64,000 nucleotides of DNA from Rhodobacteraceae bacterium Alg231-30 (GCA_900143615.1 FREU01000002.1:290663-354662), one strand, 5' to 3'. Positions 18,052-28,037 are shown, counted from the first letter of the stretch. Numbers and translations are program-made. Notes: a model not told the origin generated them from the letters alone.

Positions 18052-19089
18052 TTGGGATTGGTCGGCCTCATCACAGCGTCCCTTTCGCTGCCAGTAAGCG
18101 CTGAAACCATTCGCGTTGCCACCTTTGACACAGAACTTGGGCAGTCCGGACCAGGCCTCATGCTGCGCGATATCCTAAAACCCACTCCACAAGTCCAAGC
18201 CGTATCCAACATCATCACCCATATCGCCCCAGACATCCTGTTGCTACAGGGGATCGACTTTGACACGCAACTCCACGGTGCCAAGGCCTTGCAATCTGCC
18301 TTGTTTGCGCAGGGCCTGCACTACGACCATATCTTTGCATTGCCGCCCAACACCGGCATCCCAACGGGTGTCGATCTCAATGGCGACGGCACCACCGACG
18401 GCCCCGCCGATGCGCAGGGCTACGGCAAATTTCGCGGTGCAGACGGAATGCTGCTGATGTCGCGCTGGCCGATCTCACGGCCAAACGTGCAGGATCATAG
18501 CGCGCTGTTGTGGCGCGACCTACCTGACGCACAGCTTCCATATGCCGACAATACGCCCTTTCCCAGCGCCAAGGGCCATGCAATCCAGCGCCTCTCCTCC
18601 ACCGGTCACTGGGAAGTACCGGTTGTTTTGCCGAGCGGTCGCGCGATCACGCTGCTGGCCTTTTCCGCCACCCCGCCGGTCTTTGATGGCCCCGAGGATC
18701 GCAACGGGCTGCGCAATGCAGACGAAATCCTGCTGTGGCAGCATCGGCTTAACGGCGACATGGGGCCAGCACCGCAAATGCCCGCGATTGTCATCGGAGT
18801 GGTAAATCTTGACCCTAACCAAGGCCAAGGTCGCCACACCGCCATCCGCACGCTGCTTAACCACCCGCACCTCCAAGACCCGCACCAAGACGCCGGCCCA
18901 ACTGTAGATTGGTCGGACCCCGTTCCGGGAGATTTGCGGGTCGACTATGTGCTGCCGTCTCGTGAGTTTGAGGTCACCGACGCCGGTGTGTTCTGGCCCC
19001 GCCCTGATGCGCCAGACCACGCGCTTCTCAGCCACAAAGACACCGCTGCAAGCCGTCACAGAATGGTCTGGGTCGATCTGGCGTTCTGA
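18052..19089 (+). CDS. secreted endonuclease/exonuclease/phosphatase family protein
   Basis: An EEP-superfamily enzyme of about 345 residues. Near the N-terminus it has T-I-R-V-A-T-F-D-T-E-L (usually A-T-F-N) and I-A-P-D-I-L-L-L-Q-G-I-D, where most members have a metal-binding Glu; near the C-terminus are R-V-D-Y-V-L-P-S and a final H. A hydrophobic leader ending V-S-A precedes the domain, so it is probably exported. The start is unclear: the only in-frame ATG (17908) overlaps the previous gene by 120 bases, so I use TTG 18052; ATA 18025 would give a better basic n-region. Substituted Asn and Glu positions may mean altered activity. Confidence 0.72.
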   Translation: MGLVGLITASLSLPVSAETIRVATFDTELGQSGPGLMLRDILKPTPQVQAVSNIITHIAPDILLLQGIDFDTQLHGAKALQSALFAQGLHYDHIFALPPNTGIPTGVDLNGDGTTDGPADAQGYGKFRGADGMLLMSRWPISRPNVQDHSALLWRDLPDAQLPYADNTPFPSAKGHAIQRLSSTGHWEVPVVLPSGRAITLLAFSATPPVFDGPEDRNGLRNADEILLWQHRLNGDMGPAPQMPAIVIGVVNLDPNQGQGRHTAIRTLLNHPHLQDPHQDAGPTVDWSDPVPGDLRVDYVLPSREFEVTDAGVFWPRPDAPDHALLSHKDTAASRHRMVWVDLAF

Positions 19090-19970
19090 AATCTTTCCGG
19101 CGCAGTTTTCACCGTCTGCGCAAGCGCCATCGCCAAAGCCTGCTCGCAGTCCGTCGGCACAAATTCCGGCACCAACGCCTTAAACTTGGTGTCTTCAAGC
19201 TGATGCGGCATGTTCCACAAATACGACATTTCCAACAAATGCGGTGCCAGTTTCCAAAAGGGCCGCGCCAATCGAAGCGCCCACCACGCAAACGCCTTCG
19301 TATGCACCGGACGCGCCAAAACACTCGACAGGGATTGCTGCAACTCCTCTCCGGTCATCGTGTATCCGGCATAGGGCACATCCTCAAACTGCGAAAGAGA
19401 CTCGCGCCGCTCTGCCAAGGCGACAGCCGCACGCCCAAGGTCCGGCAAAAACGCCCAAGCATGCGGCACATCGCACCGTCCCGGATAGGTTAGCTTTCCG
19501 GCCTCAATCGACTTGGTGATGATTGCGTCAAACCAATTCCCCGAGGCTTCGGTGTCAATGAAATCTCCCGCTCTCAATAGAATAGTCTGCACGCCGCTGT
19601 CGCGATACGCCTGCTCCATCTCGCGGCGGATTTTCCCCAAAGGGTTCTCGGCCCTATGCGCTGTCTGCGCAGACCAGACACCACCGTTCTCTGCGCCATA
19701 GACATAGACATTGCCCGGCACGATCACGCAGGCATTGACCGTTTTGGCAGCTGCAATCACCTCGTCATGCAGTTTGGGTACCAAGGCTGCCCAATCCGGA
19801 TAAGCCGGATTCCATGCATTTACGATCACCTGAACCCCATGCACTGCAGAGCGCAAAGTGTCGCTGGCACGATCAAATTGACGAACCTGCCACCCTGCCC
19901 GCGAAAACGCCGCAGAAGCGTGGCGGCCAAATCGACCCGTTCCCCCAAGTATAAGCACCGTTTTTGACAT
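19056..19970 (-). CDS. NAD-dependent epimerase/dehydratase family protein
   Basis: A 304-residue Rossmann-fold protein of the extended SDR/NAD-epimerase group, opening with V-L-I-L-G-G-T-G-R-F-G-R-H (GxxGxxG type) and followed by V-P-G-N-V-Y-V-Y-G. The SDR active-site Tyr/Lys are not in the usual YxxxK form, so it may be an NmrA- or atypical-SDR-like protein. ATG 19970 has AAGGAG upstream. It converges on and overlaps the end of the EEP gene by 34 bases and diverges from a LysR gene, its probable regulator. Substrate unknown. Confidence 0.82.
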   Translation of the reverse strand: MSKTVLILGGTGRFGRHASAAFSRAGWQVRQFDRASDTLRSAVHGVQVIVNAWNPAYPDWAALVPKLHDEVIAAAKTVNACVIVPGNVYVYGAENGGVWSAQTAHRAENPLGKIRREMEQAYRDSGVQTILLRAGDFIDTEASGNWFDAIITKSIEAGKLTYPGRCDVPHAWAFLPDLGRAAVALAERRESLSQFEDVPYAGYTMTGEELQQSLSSVLARPVHTKAFAWWALRLARPFWKLAPHLLEMSYLWNMPHQLEDTKFKALVPEFVPTDCEQALAMALAQTVKTAPERFQNARSTQTIL

Positions 19971-20064
19971 CAGAACTCTCCTTACCACTGCCAATGACTT
20001 TGTTTACGAGATTCATTTTCAAATATTAATTCCCAAAATTGTAACCTCTGGTATACATTTGCGT

Positions 20065-20961
20065 ATGGCAAACCTGATCCCAAAAACCGACTGGTCCCTG
20101 ATCCAATCTTTTCTCGCCGTGGCGGAAACAGGCTCTCTATCTCAGGCGGCCCACCGTTTGGGCACCTCCCAACCCACCATCGGACGCCACATCAAAACGC
20201 TTGAGCAACAGCTCAACGTGGAGCTATTCAACCGACATGCGCGCGGATTCAACCTGACCCAACTTGGTCTGGAACTTATGCCTTCCGCCCAATCCATGGC
20301 CGCAGCAATGCAGGGCTTTCGCCTCGCTGCGGCGGGGCATGAAACCCGTCTCCAAGGGGATGTGCGCATCGCCTCCAGCATTTTTATGGCGCACCACGCT
20401 TTGCCACAAATAATCGCCGACATGCGCGTGGCAGAGCCCGATATCCAAATCGATCTTGTTCCCTCTGACACGTCTGAAAACCTCTTGTTTCGCGAAGCTG
20501 ACATCGCTGTGCGCATGTATCGCCCGCATCAATTGGACATGATCACCAAGCATCTCGGAGATATCCATCTGGGCATGTTTGCGGCGCACTCCTATCTGGG
20601 CCGCAACCCACCTCCGCAAGGGGCCGGCGACCTGCCCGACCACGACATTGTCGGCTATGACACCAACGACGACATCATCCGCGAAATGCGCGCTATGGGC
20701 ATTCCGGCAACCCGCGGGATGTTTTCGGTGCGCTGCGACAGTCAAGCTGCTTATTGGGAGCTGGTGCGCGCGGGCTGTGGACTGGGGTTTGGCCAAGAAA
20801 GCATCGGCCTTGCAGACCCCAAAGTCACCCAAGTCAACATAGATTTTCCCCTGCCTGTGCTGCCCGTCTGGCTCACCGCACACGAAGCCATCCGCCACAC
20901 GCCCAGAATTGCGCGCATCTGGTCGCTATTAGAGGCCGGCTTACGCCCCTTCATTTCTTGA
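20065..20961 (+). CDS. LysR family transcriptional regulator
   Basis: A 298-residue regulator. The N-terminal winged helix-turn-helix (residues 8-66) contains G-S-L-S-Q-A-A-H-R-L-G-T-S-Q-P-T-I-G-R, and a periplasmic-binding-like effector domain follows. The product length fits the family. ATG 20065 is preferred over TTG 20059. It is divergent from the epimerase gene across a 94-base AT-rich spacer, the classic LysR layout, so it probably controls that gene and itself. Confidence 0.9.
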   Translation: MANLIPKTDWSLIQSFLAVAETGSLSQAAHRLGTSQPTIGRHIKTLEQQLNVELFNRHARGFNLTQLGLELMPSAQSMAAAMQGFRLAAAGHETRLQGDVRIASSIFMAHHALPQIIADMRVAEPDIQIDLVPSDTSENLLFREADIAVRMYRPHQLDMITKHLGDIHLGMFAAHSYLGRNPPPQGAGDLPDHDIVGYDTNDDIIREMRAMGIPATRGMFSVRCDSQAAYWELVRAGCGLGFGQESIGLADPKVTQVNIDFPLPVLPVWLTAHEAIRHTPRIARIWSLLEAGLRPFIS

Positions 20962-21024
20962 TCTTTGCCACGTGGGACGCTACGGCATCTGAGGAAAATT
21001 TTTCAAGGATGGATGGACAGCCCA

Positions 21025-22128
21025 ATGAGCAACCCTTCGCTTCTAATTCTCGCCGGTGACGGCATCGGCCCCGAGGTGATGACCGAAGTTCAGCGCATCA
21101 TTACTTGGTTTGGCGAAAAGCGTGACCTCAACTTTGACGTTAGCGAAGATCTGGTGGGCGGCGCAGCGTATGACGCGCACGGCATTCCGCTGCATGACGA
21201 TACCATGGCAAAGGCCCAAGAAGTTGACGCAGTTCTGCTTGGCGCTGTGGGTGGCCCCAAATACGACGATCTGGACTTTTCGGTAAAACCCGAACGCGGC
21301 CTGCTGCGTCTGCGCAAAGAAATGGATCTCTATGCCAACCTGCGCCCCGCGCAGTGCTTTGACGCATTGGCAGATTTCTCCTCTCTGAAAACCGAACTGG
21401 TCTCAGGCCTCGACATCATGATCGTGCGCGAATTGACAGCCGGTGTGTACTTTGGCGAACCCCGCGGCATCTTTGAAGAGGGCAACGAGCGCGTTGGCAT
21501 CAACACACAGCGCTACACCGAAAGCGAAATCGAACGCGGTGCGCGCTCAGCCTTTGAACTGGCCATGCGTCGCAACAAAAAACTGTGTTCGATGGAAAAA
21601 GCCAACGTCATGGAAAGCGGCATCCTATGGCGTGAAGTTGTGACCGAAGTTGCCAAAGACTACCCCGAAGTCGAACTCAGCCACATGTATGCTGACAACG
21701 GCGCAATGCAGCTGGTCCGCGCCCCAAAACAGTTTGACGTGATCTACACCGACAACCTGTTCGGCGACATTCTCTCTGATTGTGCTGCCATGCTGACCGG
21801 CTCTCTAGGCATGTTGCCTTCTGCCAGCCTTGGCGCGCCGATGGCCAACGGTCGCCCCAAAGCGATGTATGAACCCGTACACGGCTCAGCCCCTGACATC
21901 ACTGGTCAAGGCAAAGCCAACCCATGTGCCTGTATCCTCAGCTTTGCGATGGCTCTGCGCTATTCCTTTGACCAAGGCGCAGAAGCAGATCGTCTTGAAG
22001 CAGCCGTCGAGAAAGTTCTGGCGGACGGCGTGCGCACTGCAGATTTGATGCAAGCAGACGGCGGCACCCCTGTTTCAACAACTGAAATGGGTGATGCGGT
22101 TCTGGCAGCACTTGACGCCAGCCTCTAA
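21025..22128 (+). CDS. leuB: 3-isopropylmalate dehydrogenase LeuB
   Basis: A 367-residue NAD-dependent oxidative decarboxylase for the third leucine step. It begins [14 protein letters not shown]; the conserved catalytic and metal regions include [19 protein letters not shown] and N-L-F-G-D-I-L-S-D, and the NAD site is [10 protein letters not shown] start at M-S-N-P-S; an ATG 12 bases earlier is also possible. It is separated from leuCD by about 4.8 kb of unrelated genes and followed by an intrinsic terminator. Confidence 0.97.
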   Translation: MSNPSLLILAGDGIGPEVMTEVQRIITWFGEKRDLNFDVSEDLVGGAAYDAHGIPLHDDTMAKAQEVDAVLLGAVGGPKYDDLDFSVKPERGLLRLRKEMDLYANLRPAQCFDALADFSSLKTELVSGLDIMIVRELTAGVYFGEPRGIFEEGNERVGINTQRYTESEIERGARSAFELAMRRNKKLCSMEKANVMESGILWREVVTEVAKDYPEVELSHMYADNGAMQLVRAPKQFDVIYTDNLFGDILSDCAAMLTGSLGMLPSASLGAPMANGRPKAMYEPVHGSAPDITGQGKANPCACILSFAMALRYSFDQGAEADRLEAAVEKVLADGVRTADLMQADGGTPVSTTEMGDAVLAALDASL

Positions 22129-22149
22129 TCAATTGCTCTAAATGATTTC

Positions 22150-22176
22150 AAAGACCCTGCCTTGGCGGGGTCTTTT
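22150..22176 (+). terminator. intrinsic terminator after leuB
   Basis: AAAGACCC-TGCC pairs with GGCG-GGGTCTTT around a two-base loop and ends in a T-run (TCTTTTTG). It lies 22 bases after the leuB stop. Confidence 0.85.
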
Positions 22177-22246
22177 TGTTTGGTTTCATCGCGATTCTGT
22201 CGCATGAAAGGAGAACACACCCCACTACGGACACACGGACGCGCCT

Positions 22247-23191
22247 TTGAATATCAAAGCCATACTTCTCGCCTTGCTCGCTTTTGCAATTTTCTCCGGC
22301 CAAGATGCTTTGGTGAAATCTTTGGGTGGGACATTCTCGCCGTTTCAAATCGTGTTCTTCTCTAGCCTGTTTTCCTTCCCGCTTGTGACAATGATGATGG
22401 TGCGCGACGCCACTCAGGGCAATTTGCGCCCCGTACATCCATGGTGGGTTGCGCTACGATCTATCTGCACGGTTGTGACGCCTTGCGCTGGCTTTTTTGC
22501 CTTCACGCAACTGCCCATGACCGAAGTCTACGCGCTGTTGTTCACCATGCCCCTGCTGATCACGCTGCTCTCCATCCCGATTCTTGGCGAACGCGTGGGC
22601 ATCTGGCGGATGCTGGCTGTGTTCGTTGGGCTGGGCGGTGTTCTGGTGGTCATGCGCCCCGGAGACACCGACCTGCAAATTGGCCACATCTCGGCACTGG
22701 TCGCCGCCCTATCCGGTGCCACGGCTTCAATCGTCGTGCGCAAAATTGGACGAGAAGAGCGCCGCGTGGTGCTCATGCTCTACCCACTTTTGATCAGCGT
22801 CTTCGTGATGGGCTCGATTATGGGGTTTGTGTATCAACCTATGCAGACCAGCGAGCTTGCCGGTATGGCCGCAGTCGCTGCCTTCAGCTTTGCGGCAACA
22901 CTTCTGCTGGTCTACGCCTATACGCTGGGAGAAGCCGTCACAGTCGCTCCCATGCAATACTCTCAGATCATCTGGGCGCTGGTACTGGGCTATTATCTGT
23001 TTGGCGAACCCGTTGATACGACCACGCTGATCGGTGTCGGCATCATTATCGCCAGCGGCCTGTTCATCATCCTGCGCGAGGCCATTGGTGGATCGCAACA
23101 GACCCCCGTTCTGCGCACCCGCTCTCGCGGCTTGTCTCCGGGTGGCTTTGCTGTGTCTCAGGGTTTGAAACAGCCACCACGCAAACAATAA
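22247..23191 (+). CDS. EamA/DMT family transporter
   Basis: A 314-residue permease with ten predicted helices in two EamA repeats. Motifs include I-P-I-L-G-E-R-V-G-I-W-R at the end of repeat one and Y-Y-L-F-G-E-P-V-D at the end of repeat two. It starts at TTG 22247; no ATG is available before the first helix. The C-terminus carries a 25-residue hydrophilic tail. Family members mostly export amino acids or metabolites. It stands alone after the leuB terminator. Confidence 0.88.
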   Translation: MNIKAILLALLAFAIFSGQDALVKSLGGTFSPFQIVFFSSLFSFPLVTMMMVRDATQGNLRPVHPWWVALRSICTVVTPCAGFFAFTQLPMTEVYALLFTMPLLITLLSIPILGERVGIWRMLAVFVGLGGVLVVMRPGDTDLQIGHISALVAALSGATASIVVRKIGREERRVVLMLYPLLISVFVMGSIMGFVYQPMQTSELAGMAAVAAFSFAATLLLVYAYTLGEAVTVAPMQYSQIIWALVLGYYLFGEPVDTTTLIGVGIIIASGLFIILREAIGGSQQTPVLRTRSRGLSPGGFAVSQGLKQPPRKQ

Positions 23192-23358
23192 ACCTGCACT
23201 CCCACCTCATTCCCTAGGCCAATACGAAGCCCATAGGCGGAAACCTGCCGCTGGGGTTTTCATTGATGTAAACTGGATCGAGAAGATTACGGTATGCATC
23301 AACGCGCCCACACCCTATTTGCGAAAACGGCCGCGCCCACTGTTCAAGGGAACCAGAC

Positions 23359-24501
23359 ATGTTTGACCCATCCCACATTTCCGAGGCCATTGCTTGGCGT
23401 CACGATTTGCATCGCCACCCCGAATTGGGTTTTGAGGAACACCGCACCTCGGCAATGATCGCCCAACTGCTTGATGATTGGGGCTGGCGCGTCCATCGCG
23501 GATTGGCGACCACGGGCGTTGTTGCCCAACTTGGCGATGGCCAAGGTCCCAAGATCGGACTGCGCGCCGATATCGACGCCCTGCCCATCACCGAAGCAAC
23601 AGGGCTGAATCACGCCTCGACAATTGATGGAAAAATGCATGCATGCGGACATGACGGTCACACCGCCATGTTGTTGCTTGCCGCGCGCGAAATCGCAGCA
23701 CGCGGTGTGAAAAATGGCACTGTCACCTTGATCTTCCAACCCGCCGAAGAAAACGACGGCGGCGCGCGTGTGATGATCCAAGACGGTCTGTTTGAACGTT
23801 TTGACTGTGATCAGGTGTTTGGCATTCACAACTGGCCTGCACTGGCACCGGGAAATCTGGTGGCCCGCGACGACGCAATGATGGCGGCCTTTGCTGTGTT
23901 TGAAATCACGATCTCGGGTAAGGGCGGTCATGGCGCGATGCCCGAGCAAAGCGACGGTGTTGTCGCTGCGGCCGCCCGCACCGCATCCTCACTCCAGGAG
24001 ATCCCAGCGCGCAGCCTGTCCCCGCTAGAGCCCGGCGTCATTTCTGTCACCGAAATCCACACTGGCTCGGCATGGAATATCTGCCCCGACACAGCAGTGT
24101 TGCGTGGCACCGCCCGTTGGTTCGCTCCTGAAGCGGGCGACACCTTAGAGCACCGCCTGCGCGAGACAACCAACGGCATCGCATTGTCTCAAGGGTGCAG
24201 TGCCAAAGTGGACTATCAACGCCGCTATCCCGCAACGATCAACACAGCACCCGAGGCCGCGTTGGCGCGACAGGTTGCAAGCACAATGGATCTGCAAACG
24301 CCGGACAGCACCGCCAGCATGGCCTCTGAAGACTTTGCCTTCATGCTGCAAAACCGCCCCGGCGCGTACCTTTGGCTCGGCGCGGCGCGGCAGGGTGATA
24401 ATCCGGGGCTGCATTCAGCCTATTACGACTTCAACGACGATGTTCTCGCAACAGGCGCCGAATATTGGGTCCGTCTGACGCAACACATTCTAAGAGGGTA
24501 A
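23359..24501 (+). CDS. M20 family amidohydrolase (aminoacylase/hippurate hydrolase type)
   Basis: A 380-residue metallo-hydrolase of peptidase family M20D. Metal ligands are visible in M-H-A-C-G-H-D-G-H-T (Cys96, His98), in Q-P-A-E-E-N-D-G-G-A (Glu pair) and in the C-terminal A-S-E-D-F-A-F-M. The dimerisation domain follows G-K-G-G-H-G-A-M-P. It hydrolyses N-acyl or amide bonds, releasing an amino acid or amine. It leads a catabolic block: a LysR gene starts 10 bases later, then dehydrogenases and a DUF3100 transporter. AAGGGAA precedes the ATG. Confidence 0.92.
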   Translation: MFDPSHISEAIAWRHDLHRHPELGFEEHRTSAMIAQLLDDWGWRVHRGLATTGVVAQLGDGQGPKIGLRADIDALPITEATGLNHASTIDGKMHACGHDGHTAMLLLAAREIAARGVKNGTVTLIFQPAEENDGGARVMIQDGLFERFDCDQVFGIHNWPALAPGNLVARDDAMMAAFAVFEITISGKGGHGAMPEQSDGVVAAAARTASSLQEIPARSLSPLEPGVISVTEIHTGSAWNICPDTAVLRGTARWFAPEAGDTLEHRLRETTNGIALSQGCSAKVDYQRRYPATINTAPEAALARQVASTMDLQTPDSTASMASEDFAFMLQNRPGAYLWLGAARQGDNPGLHSAYYDFNDDVLATGAEYWVRLTQHILRG

Positions 24502-24511
24502 TCACAGCACT

Positions 24512-25420
24512 ATGGACCGTCTGGACAATCGTTTTTTGCGCGAATTTCTCAGCGTTGCCCAAGCCGGATCAATCCGTGCGGCGGCCGACCAGATGAATAC
24601 CGTACCATCCGCCATAAGTCGCAAAATTGCTGCTGCGGAAGAACGGCTCGAAATCAAACTGTTTGAAAGGACCAGCCGTGGCGTCGCACTCACACAGGCA
24701 GGTGAATGCCTGCGTGAACATGCTCTCAATATTCAGGATGAACAAAGCTATGTCTTAGACCAGCTGCGGCGGTTTCATTCACTGGAAACCCACGAAGTAC
24801 GAATCGCGGTCGGCGAAGGTTTTGTGGACGACTTGATGGAGAATGGTCTTGCGACGCTCAAAAAAAAGCAACAGCGCCTAAAATTTCATCTTGGCTACGC
24901 GGGCACCCAAGAGTTGCAGCGACGTGTGGCCCAAGGCGAAGTCGATATTGCCATCGCGTACAATCCGCAAATGCGCGATTCCATCCGGTCTCTCGCCGTA
25001 GGTCGTCAACCGCTCTACGCAATTGTGCCGCCGGATTCACCGTTGGCCGCGCGCGGGCCCGTGGGCCTGTCCGAAGTGCTAGAATACCCCATCTGTCTGC
25101 CAAATGATGACCATGCCATTCGAAGAATGGTCACACGGGCCGCAAGCGATCAAGGTCTGGTTCTCAATCCCCAGATCGAGACAGAATCCCTTAATTTACT
25201 GATAAAAAGCGTTTCTTCTGGGATGGGTGTCACATTTCTTCCACGTTGCTCTGTTACAAATCAAGAGAAGCGCAGAGAGGTGGTGGCTGTTCCTCTCAAA
25301 GAAGCCTCTTTTCAACGGGTAAGTGCACATCTCATGGTGCGCGCCCGCCGCCGCTTGCCTCAATCGGTCGAGGTCGCAGCAACGTTCCTGTCTGGGAGGA
25401 TGCAAGCTTTTAACGGGTGA
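24512..25420 (+). CDS. LysR family transcriptional regulator
   Basis: A 302-residue LysR protein. The helix-turn-helix is at residues 6-65 (G-S-I-R-A-A-A-D-Q-M-N-T-V-P-S-A-I-S-R). The effector domain follows with the usual S-S-G-M-G-V-T-F-L-P near residue 230. It sits inside the catabolic block between the M20 hydrolase and the dehydrogenase and probably controls it in response to the imported substrate. An 8-bp inverted repeat GCGTTGCT-N5-AGCAACGC (25442-25462) lies just after its stop. Confidence 0.9.
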   Translation: MDRLDNRFLREFLSVAQAGSIRAAADQMNTVPSAISRKIAAAEERLEIKLFERTSRGVALTQAGECLREHALNIQDEQSYVLDQLRRFHSLETHEVRIAVGEGFVDDLMENGLATLKKKQQRLKFHLGYAGTQELQRRVAQGEVDIAIAYNPQMRDSIRSLAVGRQPLYAIVPPDSPLAARGPVGLSEVLEYPICLPNDDHAIRRMVTRAASDQGLVLNPQIETESLNLLIKSVSSGMGVTFLPRCSVTNQEKRREVVAVPLKEASFQRVSAHLMVRARRRLPQSVEVAATFLSGRMQAFNG

Positions 25421-25441
25421 CCATCCAATGGACAGCGCCCG

Positions 25442-25462
25442 GCGTTGCTAATTGAGCAACGC
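25442..25462. promoter_or_regulatory. inverted repeat before the dehydrogenase operon
   Basis: GCGTTGCT and AGCAACGC form a perfect 8-bp inverted repeat around a five-base spacer (aattg). It lies 131 bases before the dehydrogenase ATG and 22 after the lysR stop. Without a T-run it fits an operator or mRNA hairpin better than a terminator. Function is inferred. Confidence 0.4.
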
Positions 25463-25592
25463 GATGTGCCCAGATTGATCACTTCTGCAACAGCTCACCC
25501 TCTGGAAGGCTCCATTGCATCCGGTCGTATGCATTCTGCCGTCAGGCAAAATCTAAACGTCCGGCACAAAGAGACACGATTTTGGAGCGAAT

Positions 25593-26498
25593 ATGTCAGC
25601 AGCAGAATTACCGCGCGTCGGCGTCATCGGCCTTGGGGCCATGGGAATGGGAATGGCGACCTCGCTCGCCAGCAAAGGCTTTGCCGTCACTGCATTTGAT
25701 CTCTCAACAGAGGCCTGCGCCCACGCCGCCGCCGCTGGAATCGCAACGCCGGGCAACGTGCTATCGGTTTTCGCCAATGCCGACCAAATCCTGATTTCGC
25801 TTCCAAACGCGCGTATTGTCGAAGCTGTTCTTCAGGAAGCAGCCCCCGAACTAACCGCTGACAGCCCCTCGCGTATCATCATCGACGCTTCAACCTCAGA
25901 AGTTGAAGTTAGCCGCAAACTGGCGGCCGAGCTCGCTGAAAACGGCCATGGCTTTATTGACGCCCCCGTTAGCGGCGGCCCCTCTGGCGCAGCAGCAGGC
26001 AGCTTGGCGGTTATGGCAGGTGGTGAAGAAGTATTCTTCAACCGCGCCCTCAGTGTGTTGGAAGCAATCGCAACCAAAATTCTGCATGTTGGTCCGAGCG
26101 GCGCAGGCAATGTTGCCAAGCTGGTCAACAACATGCTGGTCGCCTGCCACATGCAAACCACGCGCGAAGCCCTCAAACTGTCTGAGGCCGCAGGTGTAAA
26201 AGCCGAAGACGCGCTGCGCGTGATTAACTCGGCGACGGGCCGCAGCGCCATTAGCGAAATCCACTTCCCCAACTGGGTTCTACCCGCCAGTTTCGACAGC
26301 GGGTTTTCCGCAGGTTTGATGCGCAAGGATGTGCGTCTGGCGCTGGAACTTGCCGAGACATCGGGCTGCAATCTGCCCATGGCAAGCCTGACCAAATCAC
26401 TGTGGAGCGAGGCCAATACAGGCATCGCGGATACCGAAGACTTTATGCTTGCCGGTGACTACCGCAGCGCCAAATCCAAACTCAAAGACGAGGCCTAA
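25593..26498 (+). CDS. NAD(P)-dependent 3-hydroxyacid dehydrogenase (3-hydroxyisobutyrate dehydrogenase family)
   Basis: A 301-residue beta-hydroxyacid dehydrogenase. The Rossmann motif G-V-I-G-L-G-A-M-G-M-G-M-A is followed by the family blocks D-A-P-V-S-G-G-P-S-G-A (substrate) and G-N-V-A-K-L-V-N-N-M (catalytic Lys). It oxidises a 3-hydroxy acid to the semialdehyde or keto acid. The aldehyde dehydrogenase starts three bases after its stop, which suggests sequential oxidation of the same carbon. GGAGCGAAT precedes the ATG. Exact substrate not determinable. Confidence 0.9.
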   Translation: MSAAELPRVGVIGLGAMGMGMATSLASKGFAVTAFDLSTEACAHAAAAGIATPGNVLSVFANADQILISLPNARIVEAVLQEAAPELTADSPSRIIIDASTSEVEVSRKLAAELAENGHGFIDAPVSGGPSGAAAGSLAVMAGGEEVFFNRALSVLEAIATKILHVGPSGAGNVAKLVNNMLVACHMQTTREALKLSEAAGVKAEDALRVINSATGRSAISEIHFPNWVLPASFDSGFSAGLMRKDVRLALELAETSGCNLPMASLTKSLWSEANTGIADTEDFMLAGDYRSAKSKLKDEA

Positions 26499-26501
26499 AT
26501 C

Positions 26502-28037
26502 ATGGACGGAATGACCGTAAATACCGCAGCCCGCGTCGCTGCTCTGATGCAGGAATTGCTGGGAACCGATCAGGTTCAAAGCTATGTCGATGGTGCATTT
26601 GTAACTGGCAAGGGTGCCACACTCTCATTGACCGATCCGGCAACCGGCGATGTTTTTGCCCAATTCCCTGATGCGGATGCATCGGTGGTTGATGCCGCAG
26701 GTCGCGCAGCCCAAGCCGCACAAATAGAATGGTGGGCCAAAACCGCGTCTGAGCGCGGGCGCATCATGTTCGAAATCGGTCGTCAGCTGCGTGAAAATGC
26801 CGCCGCCCTTTCGGAACTGGAATGCATCTCCGCTGGCCGCCCCGTGCGCGACGCCGGTGGCGAGCCCCCCCGCATGGCCGAAATGTTTGAATATTATGCT
26901 GGCTGGTGTGACAAAATCCAAGGCGACGTTATCCCTGTGCCGAGCACGCATCTGAACTACACCCGCCGCGAACCTGTGGGAGTGGTCTCACAGATCACCC
27001 CTTGGAATGCTCCACTGTTCACCTGTTGCTGGCAAATCGCGCCCGCAATTTGCGCCGGCAACGGTGTTATCCTGAAACCCTCTGAGTTAACGCCGCTTAG
27101 CTCGATTGTTGTGGCTGTCCTCTGTGAAAAAGCTGGCGTGCCGCGCGGCTTGGTCAATGTGATCGCAGGTGCCGGGCCAACGGCTGGCCAAGCGATGATC
27201 GACCATGACGCAACAGGTCTTGTGGTGTTTGTGGGTTCTGCCGAGGCCGGTGAGAAAATCGCAAGCTCTGCCGCCAAGCGCGTGATCCCTTCGATCTTGG
27301 AACTGGGGGGCAAATCCGCCAATATCGTCTTTGAGGACGCTGACATTGACCGTGCTGTTGTCGGCACCCAAGCCGCAATCTTTGCAGCATGTGGTCAAAG
27401 TTGCGTCGCAGGCTCACGCCTTTTGGTGCAGGCCTCAATCAAAGATGAAGTTGTCGCCAAACTGGCCGAAGCCAGCGCTCGCATTCCGGTTGGCATGCCA
27501 ATGAACCCCGACACTCAGGTCGGACCGGTCAACAATCTCGCACAGTGGCAAAAAATCGACAGCATGGTGCGCGAGGCCACCGATGCGGGTGCAACCATTG
27601 CCACAGGTGGCGCAAAACCTGCCGATCTGACGGACAGCAACGGTTATTTCTACGCGCCTACGGTACTGGACAATGTCACCCCTGACATGACCATCGCCAA
27701 CGAAGAAGTCTTTGGTCCGGTGGTCAGCGTTCTGACCTTTGAGACCGAAGAAGATGCCATCGCGCTGGCCAATAACACACCTTACGGTCTGGCTGGTGCG
27801 GTCTGGACACGCGACGTCGGCCGCGCGCATCGCGTGGCATCCAAAGTGCGCGCGGGAACCTTTTGGATCAACAGCTACAAAACCATCAACGTCATGTCGC
27901 CCTTTGGCGGCTTTGGACGCTCTGGGTACGGACGTTCTTCGGGACGCGAGGCACTTGATGCTTACACCGTTACCAAATCTGTCTGGGTCGAAACCGCTGC
28001 TGACCCGGCAATTGCCTTTGGCTACGCGCCAGGCTGA
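26502..28037 (+). CDS. aldehyde dehydrogenase family protein
   Basis: A 511-residue NAD(P)-dependent aldehyde dehydrogenase. Visible motifs are T-P-W-N-A-P-L (cofactor entry), L-E-L-G-G-K-S-A-N (general base Glu) and G-Q-S-C-V-A-G-S-R (nucleophilic Cys), plus the C-terminal P-F-G-G-F-G-R-S-G-Y-G. The length is typical. It sits directly downstream of the hydroxyacid dehydrogenase and 91 bases before the DUF3100 gene. It probably oxidises an aldehyde made by that dehydrogenase; betaine-aldehyde- or semialdehyde-type substrates are possible. Confidence 0.92.
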   Translation: MDGMTVNTAARVAALMQELLGTDQVQSYVDGAFVTGKGATLSLTDPATGDVFAQFPDADASVVDAAGRAAQAAQIEWWAKTASERGRIMFEIGRQLRENAAALSELECISAGRPVRDAGGEPPRMAEMFEYYAGWCDKIQGDVIPVPSTHLNYTRREPVGVVSQITPWNAPLFTCCWQIAPAICAGNGVILKPSELTPLSSIVVAVLCEKAGVPRGLVNVIAGAGPTAGQAMIDHDATGLVVFVGSAEAGEKIASSAAKRVIPSILELGGKSANIVFEDADIDRAVVGTQAAIFAACGQSCVAGSRLLVQASIKDEVVAKLAEASARIPVGMPMNPDTQVGPVNNLAQWQKIDSMVREATDAGATIATGGAKPADLTDSNGYFYAPTVLDNVTPDMTIANEEVFGPVVSVLTFETEEDAIALANNTPYGLAGAVWTRDVGRAHRVASKVRAGTFWINSYKTINVMSPFGGFGRSGYGRSSGREALDAYTVTKSVWVETAADPAIAFGYAPG

